Shown piece by piece: positions 28,281-37,917 of a DNA stretch of 64,000 nucleotides (the first letter of the stretch is position 1; every line of letters begins with the position of its first letter). Origin of the DNA: Prevotella sp. MGM1 (GTDB lineage Bacteria; Bacteroidota; Bacteroidia; Bacteroidales; Bacteroidaceae); contig NZ_BEWV01000136.1 in the NCBI RefSeq assembly GCF_002933775.1, forward strand, positions 124,001 through 188,000, written 5' to 3'. The position numbers and the translations under genes are program-made. The notes beneath the pieces are model-generated. The model had not been told where the DNA came from, did not search any database, and saw nothing but the letters and a program-made list of their open reading frames with translations.

Positions 28281-29663
28281 ATGAATCACGGTGCGCGGAC
28301 CTTTATATTGACAGGGTTGGTTGTTGTTGTCCTTTTGGCTCTGCATCAGTTACCTACTATTTATTTGAATGACTCCGAGATGCGTCATGTCAATATTCTC
28401 AGTGATATTATTCCTGAAGTATACGGAAACAGTGAAACCGAGGATACCATTCCGCTTTTGAAAGAAGTGCCAGACTCAGTTGCTCAGGCGGATACGGTGT
28501 CGATACCTTCGAGGCAGGTGATACCTGATGGGGTGACGATGATTGACGACTACTCCGGAGGCGCACCCGGAGGCATGAGGCATTTTTATGAGATGCTTAA
28601 CTGTGTCAAGTCTTTGGAACGTCCGGTTCGGATAGCTTATTTCGGCGATTCTTTTATAGAAGGTGATATTCTTACATGTGATATAAGGGAACGGCTGCAA
28701 CGGCGTTTCGGCGGAAATGGTGTAGGATGGGTTGACTGCGGCAATAAGATAAACGGGTTCAGGCCGACGATAAGCCAAAAGTTCAGTGGATTCTCTGGCT
28801 ATGAGGTAGTGAAGAAACCTTATAATCATAACAATGCTGGCATAAACCAGAGATATTTCATTCCGTCGGAAAATGCTGTCGTATGGACGGGGGGCACAAA
28901 GTACCGCAAGCATTCATCAGGTTGGAATGTAGCCCGGCTGTTTCTTCGTACCGGCAGTGGCCTGTCTCTGCATACAAGCATTAACGGAAGGTCGGAAACC
29001 GTTCGGGTGATAGACTCGGCCTCTGTTGTCAGGATGATAGAAGACCGCGACTCCATGAGAAATATATCATATCGCTTCACCGGTGTTGGCCATGATACAT
29101 TTATATACGGCATGGCACTGGAGTCTGATTATGGTGTGGTGCTTGATAATTTCAGTATGCGTGGTTCGGCGGGATTTACGATTGCCAATATCCCGCATTC
29201 TGTTTTGGCAGATTTTGCCCGTCTGCGTCCTTACGACCTCATCATATTGCATTTCGGTTTGAATGTGGTGAGTGAGAAAAGTCGTTCGGCCAATTACAAG
29301 GCATACATCAAGAGGATGACGCGTGCCGTGGAAAAACTTCGCGGTGCATATCCTGAGGCGTCGATACTGATAGTAAGTGTTCCTGATAGAAACCAGCGCA
29401 CAGCAGACGGAATAAAGACGATGCCAGGCATAGAGTCGCTTTCTGCCTATCAGCAGATAATGGCGTCTGAGTGCAAGGTGGCATATTTCAACTTGTTCAA
29501 GGCTATGGGCGGCAGGGAAAGCATGAAGGCACTGGTGGAGAGAAAATTGGCAAACAAAGATTATACCCATCTTAGTTTTGGTGGCGGAACCTGTCTTGCC
29601 GGGTATTTCTACGATTCTTTCATGGCTGGATACGACAATTATAAATACAGTATTGGTGAATGA
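28281..29663 (+). CDS. Membrane-anchored SGNH/GDSL hydrolase-fold protein
   Basis: 460 residues. A single N-terminal membrane helix (about 8-26) places the catalytic part in the periplasm. SGNH blocks: YFGDSFIEGD (block I, nucleophile Ser near residue 123), HFGLNV (block III, Asn), and DYTHLSFGG (block V, catalytic Asp and His). An insertion (about 190-320) that reads like a beta-rich accessory domain splits the fold. Its stop overlaps the start of the MBOAT gene (ATGA), the arrangement seen for PatA/PatB- and DltB/DltD-like pairs in which the SGNH partner completes acyl transfer to a surface polymer. Confidence 0.87.
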   Translation: MNHGARTFILTGLVVVVLLALHQLPTIYLNDSEMRHVNILSDIIPEVYGNSETEDTIPLLKEVPDSVAQADTVSIPSRQVIPDGVTMIDDYSGGAPGGMRHFYEMLNCVKSLERPVRIAYFGDSFIEGDILTCDIRERLQRRFGGNGVGWVDCGNKINGFRPTISQKFSGFSGYEVVKKPYNHNNAGINQRYFIPSENAVVWTGGTKYRKHSSGWNVARLFLRTGSGLSLHTSINGRSETVRVIDSASVVRMIEDRDSMRNISYRFTGVGHDTFIYGMALESDYGVVLDNFSMRGSAGFTIANIPHSVLADFARLRPYDLIILHFGLNVVSEKSRSANYKAYIKRMTRAVEKLRGAYPEASILIVSVPDRNQRTADGIKTMPGIESLSAYQQIMASECKVAYFNLFKAMGGRESMKALVERKLANKDYTHLSFGGGTCLAGYFYDSFMAGYDNYKYSIGE

Positions 29664-31153
29664 ACATGTTGGATAGAATATCAAGTATGCTTGCATATAA
29701 TCCCGAGGAGCCGTTGCTTTTCAGTTCGGGGTTGTTCCTGTTTCTTTTTCTTGGTTTCTCGTTTGTATATATGCTGCTCAATAAGCAGCGTACTTTGCGG
29801 CTTCTGTTTGTGACCGCTTTCTCATACTACTTCTATTATAAGAGCAGTGGTACGTATTTCTTTTTGTTGGCTATAGTGACAGTTTCCGATTATTTGATAG
29901 CCCGATGTATATGGAATTACAGGCAGAAAAGTCCGCAGAGTATGTTTGTTCCTCGGTTTTTGGTCACTTTGAGTTTGCTGATAGATCTTGGGATGCTTGG
30001 CTATTTCAAGTACACCAACTTTTTTGTCGGGATGTTCGAGCACATGATTGGGAATAATTTCCAGCCATGGGATATATTCCTTCCTGTGGGAATAAGTTTC
30101 TTTACATTTCAGAGTCTTAGCTATACGATAGACGTGTACCGTGGAAACCTTAGGCCGTTGGGCAATATTCTCGATTATGCTTTTTATGTTTCTTTCTTCC
30201 CGCAGCTCGTTGCCGGACCGATTGTCAGGGCGCGGGATTTCGTGCCGCAGATACATCATCCGCTCATAGTCACCCGCGAGATGTTCTCACGTGGTGTTTA
30301 CCTTATAATTATAGGACTGTTCAAGAAATCTGTGATAAGCGATTATATCAGTCTCAACTTTGTAGACCGTATATTCGATAATCCGAGGCTTTATACAGGA
30401 GTGGAGAATTTGTTGGGGCTTTATGGTTATGCTATGCAGATCTATTGCGATTTCAGCGGTTATAGCGATATGGCGATAGGCATAGCTTTATTGCTTGGCT
30501 TTCATTTTCCTCTTAATTTCGATGCCCCTTATCGCAGTTGTAGTATAACCGAGTTTTGGCGGCGTTGGCACATCTCTCTGTCATCATGGATTCGCGATTA
30601 TATTTATATATCGTTTGGCGGCAACCGCAAAGGAGCCGTGAGGACGTACGTAAATCTGATGGTTACCATGCTTCTTGGCGGCTTATGGCATGGCGCGAGT
30701 CTCAATTTCGTGGCATGGGGCGGGCTTCACGGGTTGGCTTTGGCAGCCCATAAATATGCGAGCGCTAATATATTCCGCCATGAAAAGAATTATGTCTCGC
30801 ATGGAATGCGTAGGTTTTTCGGTTGTTTATTTACATTCCATTTTGTTTGTTTCGCATGGATTTTCTTTCGCAATACCGATTTCTCGGCGAGCATGATGAT
30901 GCTTAACCGTATATTCACGGATTTTCATTCCGAGTTATTCATGCAAGTTATCGGGAGTTATCAATATGTGTTCGGTCTTATAGTTTTCGGATATGTCACT
31001 CATTTTATTCCCGACAGTTGGCAGGATGGAATTATAAAACTGCTTACCCGTGGCAATGTCTTGGTTGACGCTTTATTGGTTTCGGCAGTGATATATATAG
31101 TCATTCAGGTCAAGAGCAGTGCTATACAACCGTTCATTTATTTCCAGTTCTGA
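29660..31153 (+). CDS. MBOAT family O-acyltransferase (AlgI/PatA-like)
   Basis: 497 residues, about ten or more membrane helices. MBOAT hallmarks: DFSGYSDMAIGIALLLGFHFPLNF, FWRRWHISLSSWIRDYIYI and the catalytic-histidine segment GGLWHGASLNFVAWGGLHG. The family moves acyl groups across the membrane to an extracytoplasmic acceptor such as peptidoglycan or polysaccharide. Translationally coupled to the SGNH gene by a 4-base overlap. The acceptor is not known. Confidence 0.92.
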   Translation: MNMLDRISSMLAYNPEEPLLFSSGLFLFLFLGFSFVYMLLNKQRTLRLLFVTAFSYYFYYKSSGTYFFLLAIVTVSDYLIARCIWNYRQKSPQSMFVPRFLVTLSLLIDLGMLGYFKYTNFFVGMFEHMIGNNFQPWDIFLPVGISFFTFQSLSYTIDVYRGNLRPLGNILDYAFYVSFFPQLVAGPIVRARDFVPQIHHPLIVTREMFSRGVYLIIIGLFKKSVISDYISLNFVDRIFDNPRLYTGVENLLGLYGYAMQIYCDFSGYSDMAIGIALLLGFHFPLNFDAPYRSCSITEFWRRWHISLSSWIRDYIYISFGGNRKGAVRTYVNLMVTMLLGGLWHGASLNFVAWGGLHGLALAAHKYASANIFRHEKNYVSHGMRRFFGCLFTFHFVCFAWIFFRNTDFSASMMMLNRIFTDFHSELFMQVIGSYQYVFGLIVFGYVTHFIPDSWQDGIIKLLTRGNVLVDALLVSAVIYIVIQVKSSAIQPFIYFQF

Positions 31154-31275
31154 GCGGTTGGGGGATAATCTAAATGGAGAACCTCTTTGATAAAATACAT
31201 GTTTTGACGGCTTGTGACACTAATCCGTTGTTGTGAAAAATCTTATAAAAGTCCTTTTGGTATTATCACTTTTTG

Positions 31276-32100
31276 CTATAAGTAGTTTGCTGAGTATCTG
31301 AAACGTATGTATGTGCGGTCGTCAAATGAATTATTTCCGTCCATAAAGGCCTTGGTAGCCTTGAACGTTTTAATGTTCAGCGGATCATTGGTGAGCTGTT
31401 GATGAAGAGCTTCCTCCGACAGAGAAAGGGTGGGGCACAGGAACGGATATCCGTCGCTTGCCAATACCACGGTACCTTCATTGTCAGCGAGTGATATTCT
31501 TTTTACTTTGTCCATGGGGATAGGAAAACCGTCGACCACGGAGTATGTTTTGTTTTGGTTTTCCATGTTCCTTATCATATCCGGTATTATGGCTTTCCGG
31601 CCGATGTCGTTATTTCTTATGTCATCAATGGTATGTGTCTTTTCCGCCAGGGCTTTGCTTATGATTTCTGCCCGATGTCCGGCAAGGATGCTTTCATCCG
31701 GTTTGGGATTTTCATAAAGCTTTCCGTCTATCAGGCACTGGCAGTCTCCAATCATCCATATCTCCCGCCTTTTTTTGCTGAACACTATGCAACTTGCCGT
31801 GATTCTTTCTTCCGGATGAGATTTGGCATGTTCTTTTGTGTCTTTGTCATATACACTATTGACACATGAGGTTACACCGGAGCAAAAGCCATTGATATCG
31901 ATGTCTGCGTCGACACTCCTGATATATTCGCTTATCAGCAACATGCAGTATCTCCCGTTGGAGTGCTGGGGAGATATGCGTTTGGCCGTTTTACTTGTGC
32001 TTCCGTCTATTACGGCGATGAAATCATCTGTGATTACGATCCCGTCTTCCGGCTCTGTTGTCTTGCTTTTCGCTGTTATGCTTTGCTCTATTATTTCCAT
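31276..32100 (-). CDS. PP2C-like serine/threonine phosphatase domain protein
   Basis: 274 residues. Metal-binding PP2C signatures are present although divergent: DDFIAVIDGST (about 25-35), IWMIGDCQCLIDGK (about 114-127), VVLASDGYPF (near 216) and the C-terminal FDDRTYIRF. It would dephosphorylate a protein or small molecule. The start lies 77 bases inside the end of the ygiQ-like gene; a start at the next Met (residue 53) would lose the DG motif, so the overlap seems real. Partner kinase unknown. Confidence 0.75.
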   Translation of the reverse strand: MEIIEQSITAKSKTTEPEDGIVITDDFIAVIDGSTSKTAKRISPQHSNGRYCMLLISEYIRSVDADIDINGFCSGVTSCVNSVYDKDTKEHAKSHPEERITASCIVFSKKRREIWMIGDCQCLIDGKLYENPKPDESILAGHRAEIISKALAEKTHTIDDIRNNDIGRKAIIPDMIRNMENQNKTYSVVDGFPIPMDKVKRISLADNEGTVVLASDGYPFLCPTLSLSEEALHQQLTNDPLNIKTFKATKAFMDGNNSFDDRTYIRFRYSANYL

Positions 32101-33982
32101 TTCTGTTCTGTGAGGCGGTCTTTTGCCGTGTCTCTCTGTGGTGTTGGTAAACCATTTGCGGTTGTGACCATAATTCGCTGATTAGTTCCGGTCGCCCTAT
32201 ACGTCTGAGAGACTGCTCTATACCGCGCCTTTCTTCTGGCTTGTACCAAAAGAAAAACTGGCGCTGGGCAAGTTTTTCCCGTTGCGATTTTGCGCTGTAT
32301 ACCTGTTCCATGGTGTACGGGTCGTAGCCTGTATACCATGTCTCGGTGCTTACCGTCATTGGAGTGGGCGTGAAGTCTTGTATCTGTTCGAGGTGGAAAT
32401 CCAGCTTTTTTGTCTTCACTGCCAGTTCCGCCATGTCGGCTTCGCTGCATCCCGGATGGCTGCTGATGAAGTAAGGGATTATCTGCTGGTTCAAGTTCTC
32501 TTCACGGTTTATTCTGTCAAATATGCGTTTGAACTCGTCAAACTGTCTGAACGGCGGTTTGCGCATCAGCCGCAGCACGTTGTCCGACATGTGCTCGGGA
32601 GCCACTTTTAGCCGGCCGCTCACGTGTTTGCAAATCAATTCGCGCGTATACTCGGCTGCCGCCTTGTTTGTTTTCTCGTTGTCGCTTCTATGCAACAGCA
32701 GATCGTAGCGCACGCCGCTGCCGATGAAACTCTTTTTTATTCCGGGAAGTTTATCCACCGTCCGGTAAATGTCTGTCAGTGCGCTGTGGTCGGTATTCAG
32801 GTTAGGGCATATCTGCGGGTTTATGCAACTCGGACGTTTGCACTTCTCACATATATTAATGTTTCGCCCTCTCATTCCATACATGTTTGCCGACGGACCG
32901 CCGAGATCAGACAGATAGCCCTTGAAGTCGGGCATGTCAATGACTTGCCTCACTTCTTTTATAATACTTTCTTTGGAGCGGCAGGTAATGAACTTTCCTT
33001 GATGTGCCGATATGGTACAAAACGCACATCCGCCGAAACATCCGCGATGTATGTTTACAGAGAATTTTATCATCTCGTAGGCCGGAATACGCTTGTTTTT
33101 ATATTTGGGATGCGGGACACGGGTATAGGGCAGGTCAAACGATGCGTCCAGTTCTTTTGATGTCATGGGAGGATATGGAGGGTTGACAACGGCTAATCTC
33201 CCGTTCACCTCCTGTATAAGGCGTCGGGCATGGATTTTATTCGATTCTTCTTCGATATGCCTGAAATTTTCGGCTTGCGCTTTTTTGTCTTTTACGCATG
33301 TCTCATGGCTGTGCAGCAGTATGTCGTCTTTTGATATGCCGCCAGGTAGATCGTTTTTGTTTGTTAGGTAAACGGTCTGTGGAATGTCCGTAATCATTTT
33401 TATCGGCATTCCGCTTTCGAGCTGTCGGCAGAGCTCCACTATAGGTTTCTCGCCCATACCATATACTATAAGGTCGGCTCCGCTGTCGCACAGGATACAT
33501 CTGCGCAGCGAATCCTGCCAGTAGTCGTAATGCGTCAGTCGGCGCAATGATGCCTCAATGCCTCCAAGGATGATAGGAACATCAGGGTACAACTGTCTGA
33601 GTATCTTTGAGTATACGATGGTAGGATATTCCGGTCTCATGTCGTGCCGGCCTTCTGGACTGTATGCATCTTCAGAGCGTAGTCGCTTGTTGGCGGTATA
33701 CTTGTTTACCATTGAGTCCATACAACCGGGAGATATGCCGAAGAAGAGTCTCGGACGACCGAGTTTTTTGAAATCACGGAAGTCTCCATGCCAGTCCGGT
33801 TGAGGAACGACGGCCACTTTATATCCTGCCGCTTCAAGTGTCCGGCCTATTACCGCCGCTCCGAAAGAGGGGTGGTCTACATAAGCATCGGCTGAAAACA
33901 GAATGATGTCAGCCTCTTGCCATCCGCGAATATCCATTTCCTTTTTTGTCGTTGGCAGGAAATCCGATAGTTTATATTCCAT
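32024..33982 (-). CDS. YgiQ family radical SAM protein
   Basis: 652 residues. The N-terminal region (about 1-290) is the UPF0313-type domain starting FLPTTKKEMDIRGW. The radical SAM cluster motif is CFGGCAFC in HRGCFGGCAFCTISAHQG (CxxxCxxC). A later cysteine group CEKCKRPSCINPQICPNL may bind another cluster. The last 40 residues are basic and low-complexity (N, R, Q, K) and are encoded where the PP2C-like gene begins. The reaction catalysed by the family is not established. Confidence 0.9.
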   Translation of the reverse strand: MEYKLSDFLPTTKKEMDIRGWQEADIILFSADAYVDHPSFGAAVIGRTLEAAGYKVAVVPQPDWHGDFRDFKKLGRPRLFFGISPGCMDSMVNKYTANKRLRSEDAYSPEGRHDMRPEYPTIVYSKILRQLYPDVPIILGGIEASLRRLTHYDYWQDSLRRCILCDSGADLIVYGMGEKPIVELCRQLESGMPIKMITDIPQTVYLTNKNDLPGGISKDDILLHSHETCVKDKKAQAENFRHIEEESNKIHARRLIQEVNGRLAVVNPPYPPMTSKELDASFDLPYTRVPHPKYKNKRIPAYEMIKFSVNIHRGCFGGCAFCTISAHQGKFITCRSKESIIKEVRQVIDMPDFKGYLSDLGGPSANMYGMRGRNINICEKCKRPSCINPQICPNLNTDHSALTDIYRTVDKLPGIKKSFIGSGVRYDLLLHRSDNEKTNKAAAEYTRELICKHVSGRLKVAPEHMSDNVLRLMRKPPFRQFDEFKRIFDRINREENLNQQIIPYFISSHPGCSEADMAELAVKTKKLDFHLEQIQDFTPTPMTVSTETWYTGYDPYTMEQVYSAKSQREKLAQRQFFFWYKPEERRGIEQSLRRIGRPELISELWSQPQMVYQHHRETRQKTASQNRNGNNRAKHNSEKQDNRAGRRDRNHR

Positions 33983-34087
33983 ATTGTTCGCCCTTGTATA
34001 ATACTTGCTGGCTTTATGTCTGTATTGTTATTATTCGAAATGCGCAATCAGCCGGTTGGAGATGTCGGTGCGGTTGATTTGTTTTAC

Positions 34088-34396
34088 TTACTCTGCCTGA
34101 GGGTCTTTGTTTTTCCATTCGATGAAAAGCTGCACCAGTTTTTGCAGTCCGAACGCTTTCATATTGGGATGATAAATGACATCGAGGCAAAGGTCGAGCA
34201 GTGCCTTATCGTTATTCCCGCTTGATTCGAGAAGTGAGCGGGTGTTCAGTCTCAGTTTGTCGAGCACTTGTTCGTCCACGTATCCATTGCTGTCTATCAA
34301 ATCTCTGAACAGCAGATATTTGTCTATTGTTTGCAGATGTTCCTCGCTTATGCATATGTACCGTGTACCGGATAGGTTTGCTTGAATCTTGAACAT
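34088..34396 (-). CDS. Conserved-looking 102-residue hypothetical protein
   Basis: 102 residues, soluble, mainly helical, mildly acidic, with no motif I recognise: MFKIQANLSGTRYICISEEH, then YLLFRDLIDSNGYVDEQVL and a C-terminal helical segment ending KNKDPQAE. It lies 31 bases after the amidase gene and 105 before the ygiQ-like gene on the same strand. Coding is supported by its composition and its place in the gene string. Confidence 0.6.
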   Translation of the reverse strand: MFKIQANLSGTRYICISEEHLQTIDKYLLFRDLIDSNGYVDEQVLDKLRLNTRSLLESSGNNDKALLDLCLDVIYHPNMKAFGLQKLVQLFIEWKNKDPQAE

Positions 34397-34427
34397 AATC
34401 TTAATGTATTTGTTACAGTTATTGAAC

Positions 34428-37334
34428 TTATTTCATGAGGAAATCCATTATTCCCCTCATGATAGAATGTTTCTTTTGGTTTTCTTTGATGCATTCGAAC
34501 GGTATGCCCATCGTGAACGAGCGATAGTCGCTTCCTCTATATGCGATGGCGGCATTTCCTCCGTTGTTATAGCATAGTGCGGCGTATGCCTGTCCGTGCG
34601 GTGTGAATGCGTCGTGCTTTGTTGCGGCATAGTGTTCCTCATTGATGGCGTTGTGATAAGGAATGGTTGTGTTCATGCCGTATATGAAGTCATTTAGGCT
34701 TGTGTGGCTTCCAGCATAGCTGCATTTCAGTGTCTCTTTCAGGAAGAGTTGCTCTTCAGGGGCTGTCATATCGCTACCGATGTACGCTCCGGAGACCAGC
34801 AACCTTCCGCCACGTTTGGTAAATGCACGCAGTTGGTCACGTATCAGCAAGGGAAAGGTTTTGTAGTATTTGAGGCTGTGCCCGTCATTGCGTTCGAGTC
34901 CAAGTACCATATCTGCCAGTTTATACCGTGACAAGTCTATTTTTCCTGTTTCCAAGGCTTCACTTGAACAGCTTGCTATATTGTAACTGCCGGATGCTTG
35001 TATCGCTTCGGCATGGGTGCGGACATGGTTCCTGTCGTTGCCTGCAATGAACATACCTGTAAATTCATCGCCTGACCATCCCAACCCGCTTTCGTCTTCG
35101 ATGCCAATTCTGTCACGGTTGTAACATAATTGCCTGCCGACCCAACCGGCAGTTGGGCCGAGAGATACGCCAGGGTCGTCATCAAAGTCAAATCCTTGCT
35201 CAAAGACATTGTCACGGATAGCGGGCGAAGAGAGTCTGTGAAAGCCGTCTATGATTATTATATTGTCGGCGTATTCGCTGTCAGAGTTGTATAGGGCGCA
35301 TAGCGTTTCTGTGGTAAAACTCTTTCCGCCTTTGTTTGCCGCTGCGACTTTGAAACTGTAGAGCACGCCACGTTCCAACTTAACCTTGTGATAATTTGAG
35401 CCTTTTATGTATGTTCCGTTGTCGAAACCGGCACTTCCAACGCTTGTATATACGATGTATCCTGTCGGCCGTGAGGTGGCCTCTTGCGGGTCTTCGACCG
35501 GTTCCCATGCCAGTTTTACTTCATTACCATCCGTAAACTCTATGCGAAAATTGTTTGGTGTCATAGGAGTTACGATGTATGACCGGTCGTGCGAGTTGCA
35601 TATCTGGCGCAAAACAGTTTTGTATATAGAACGTGCAAGGGTAAATTTGAAGTTGGGATCTTGCCCGTAACGCATGTCTGGGAAGTTCTGGTGAGACATG
35701 GTTTCTATTATGGCGCTTGGTATTTCCGGTATGCGCGTTTCCGAAAAGTTCCTGTCATATATTTCCCTTTCCACCCATTTGCCGTATTTATATCTTATGT
35801 CTTGCGTAATATTTGTGAGCAATGATTTGGCGAAATCGAGGGAGACCGTACGCGAAATGCCGGAGTTGAGCATACCGCTGCCAAATCCTGTGGTGCATAT
35901 AGCCAGTGAACCGATAAGTCCTGTGCCGTTTGCTGAGTATCCGGCGTCGCTGTGAACGGCTAATGACAGTTCCAACGGAACTTTACGCCCCTCGACGGTC
36001 GGCATGTAACAGGAACCTCCGCCGAGATGATTGGTCATGTATGAGCGTGTGTTTATGTCGTCGCGGTAGTCGTCCGTACCGGATTTTGTACTGTATACGT
36101 AATATGGCATGCCTGCCCATTGGGCATAATATCTGGCACCTTCAAGACAACGGGGTAACCCGCTGGTTGCGTTTCCACGCATGATATTTCCCATACCGCC
36201 GCCGAAACGCACTGCATCTGACGTTACAACGCCTTTGCGTGCACTTTGATTGGTTATCACGACCCTGTTGAATTCATTGCTTCCCTTGTCGAACTCGAAC
36301 GTGCCGAGATATACCCATGTGCCGCTTCCCATTTTCTGATTGACCTTAAATACCGTTTTCTCACCTTTATGCCAAACAGTATAGCATGCGTCATCTATAC
36401 TGTTTGGCAATGTTTGATAGCTCACGTAAACGGCATATTTTCCCTCTTGTGGCAATTTGGGCTGGTAAGAGATAAGACTGTAACTGTTTGATTTTCTTGT
36501 TGTCTTTGCCATTCGTGCCGTACCGGCGGTGAACGGGTTTTCTCCGTCCGTGTAATATCCGGGATGTTTGGCAAATCCCTTGATACCGGTATTTTTCCAT
36601 GAGTGTTGCGAACTGACTTCTATATAGCTCGTCCCGACCATGTTGTCATCATTATCCACAATGACTTCGTTTTTCTGCCAGTCTCGTTCGCGTGGTGTAA
36701 AGACGATTGCTCCGGCGTTTTCAAGCATGGGGATGAGATACGGAACGACGATCGTTTGGGTAAATAAATCCTCAGTCGTACCGAAAAGTTTGGGCCTTTG
36801 CCATTTCCATAAGTTTTTATTGTTGTCATAATACCGTCCGTGGCTTGCCCATACCGATATGTGTCGATTTTGCAATCCGTGTGTTATTTGTGTTGGATCG
36901 GAAATGTTCTTGACCCATGGATTGCCTTTATAATCTATATTTATTCTGCCGGAAAGCCTTTTACCGGCCTCCGATTTTATGTTTGGCGCAAGGTTGTCTA
37001 TAGACAGTCCGTTTGAGATTATCGTTATCTTATGGTTCCGGTATCTTTTATCGAGTCTTTTGCTTATTCCTTCATATATCTTTCTTGTCGTTTTAGCGGA
37101 AAACTCCTGCATGGCAAAAGTCTCGTCAACTGTTATTCTTACAGTCCGTTTGCTATTGTCAACTTTATAGTCCAGAATAACAGGTGTCTGGCTTTTGTCC
37201 TTGTTGTTGACCTTGTATTTCTTGAGAAACTTTTCTATTTTCTTCACCGTTTTAGCGTCAATCCGCGAAGGTTGGGCGCTTATGGCGATGGAATACAAGA
37301 ACGATAATAATATAAAAAAATGCCTTATTCTCAT
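34428..37334 (-). CDS. Large secreted N-acetylmuramoyl-L-alanine amidase with inserted golvesin-like domain
   Basis: 968 residues with a signal peptide (MRIRHFFILLSFLYSIAISAQ). It carries the four zinc-site residues of Amidase_3 enzymes, spread widely: H165 (ASHGRYY), E216 (TPRERD), H461 (LAVHSDAG) and E544 (IIETMSHQN). Between E216 and H461 sits an extra domain (about 225-380) with the EVSSQHSWKNTGIKG and WVYLGTFEFDKGS pattern of golvesin-C-terminal-like domains. A fibronectin III-like module (about 600-690) and a C-terminal domain with GGRLLVSGAYIGSD follow. Such proteins are often misnamed xanthan lyase. It should cleave peptidoglycan stem peptides. Its start follows the acyltransferase stop by 4 bases. 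Confidence 0.82.
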   Translation of the reverse strand: MRIRHFFILLSFLYSIAISAQPSRIDAKTVKKIEKFLKKYKVNNKDKSQTPVILDYKVDNSKRTVRITVDETFAMQEFSAKTTRKIYEGISKRLDKRYRNHKITIISNGLSIDNLAPNIKSEAGKRLSGRINIDYKGNPWVKNISDPTQITHGLQNRHISVWASHGRYYDNNKNLWKWQRPKLFGTTEDLFTQTIVVPYLIPMLENAGAIVFTPRERDWQKNEVIVDNDDNMVGTSYIEVSSQHSWKNTGIKGFAKHPGYYTDGENPFTAGTARMAKTTRKSNSYSLISYQPKLPQEGKYAVYVSYQTLPNSIDDACYTVWHKGEKTVFKVNQKMGSGTWVYLGTFEFDKGSNEFNRVVITNQSARKGVVTSDAVRFGGGMGNIMRGNATSGLPRCLEGARYYAQWAGMPYYVYSTKSGTDDYRDDINTRSYMTNHLGGGSCYMPTVEGRKVPLELSLAVHSDAGYSANGTGLIGSLAICTTGFGSGMLNSGISRTVSLDFAKSLLTNITQDIRYKYGKWVEREIYDRNFSETRIPEIPSAIIETMSHQNFPDMRYGQDPNFKFTLARSIYKTVLRQICNSHDRSYIVTPMTPNNFRIEFTDGNEVKLAWEPVEDPQEATSRPTGYIVYTSVGSAGFDNGTYIKGSNYHKVKLERGVLYSFKVAAANKGGKSFTTETLCALYNSDSEYADNIIIIDGFHRLSSPAIRDNVFEQGFDFDDDPGVSLGPTAGWVGRQLCYNRDRIGIEDESGLGWSGDEFTGMFIAGNDRNHVRTHAEAIQASGSYNIASCSSEALETGKIDLSRYKLADMVLGLERNDGHSLKYYKTFPLLIRDQLRAFTKRGGRLLVSGAYIGSDMTAPEEQLFLKETLKCSYAGSHTSLNDFIYGMNTTIPYHNAINEEHYAATKHDAFTPHGQAYAALCYNNGGNAAIAYRGSDYRSFTMGIPFECIKENQKKHSIMRGIMDFLMK

Positions 37335-37338
37335 AGGC

Positions 37339-37893
37339 TTATATCTCCCCGACAGTGAATTTTTCCGGTATTTTCCCCTTGAAGTCTTTGAAATATAGTT
37401 TTATCTCTTTCATCTGATTGTCAACATCTCCGTTTGGGATAATTGTTTTCTTGCATTGTATGACGCGCTTTTCATAGTCGGCTCCATATAATAATATGGG
37501 AATGCCGGCTTTCATTGCAATGAAATAGAATCCTTTTTTCCATTCTGGATTAAGCGAGCGTGTACCCTCGGGAGTGACACACAGGTGGAAACTGCTCGAC
37601 TTTTTGGCTGTTTCGGCTAAGTTGTCTGTCATGCTTGTTCTTTTTGTGCGCCATACAGGAATGCCGCCCAAACGTCTGAAAATGCCACCCAACGGCCAAA
37701 AGAACCATTCTTTTTTCATCAAAAAGTTACTTTTCAGCCCTTCGGCGCCGGAATATAACTGCCCGATGAGAAAATCCCAGTTACTTGTGTGCGGTGCGAG
37801 ACATATAATATATTTATCGGGATGAGGCTCGGTCACGTCGGCAACCCATCCCATTTGTTTGTATAACAGCCATCTGCAAAATGCTTTCCACAT
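37339..37893 (-). CDS. PlsC-like lysophospholipid acyltransferase
   Basis: 184 residues, short for the family but with the key motifs: APHTSNWD (HX4D, His35-Asp40), FLMKKEWFFWPLGGIFRRLGGIPVWR, TPEGTRS (near 108-114) and GIPILLYGADY. It would transfer an acyl group to a glycerophospholipid or related lipid acceptor at the inner membrane. It sits between a 90-residue protein and the large amidase in a leftward gene string. Confidence 0.88.
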   Translation of the reverse strand: MWKAFCRWLLYKQMGWVADVTEPHPDKYIICLAPHTSNWDFLIGQLYSGAEGLKSNFLMKKEWFFWPLGGIFRRLGGIPVWRTKRTSMTDNLAETAKKSSSFHLCVTPEGTRSLNPEWKKGFYFIAMKAGIPILLYGADYEKRVIQCKKTIIPNGDVDNQMKEIKLYFKDFKGKIPEKFTVGEI

Positions 37894-37917
37894 ATATATT
37901 ATTCTCTTGCTCCGTGA

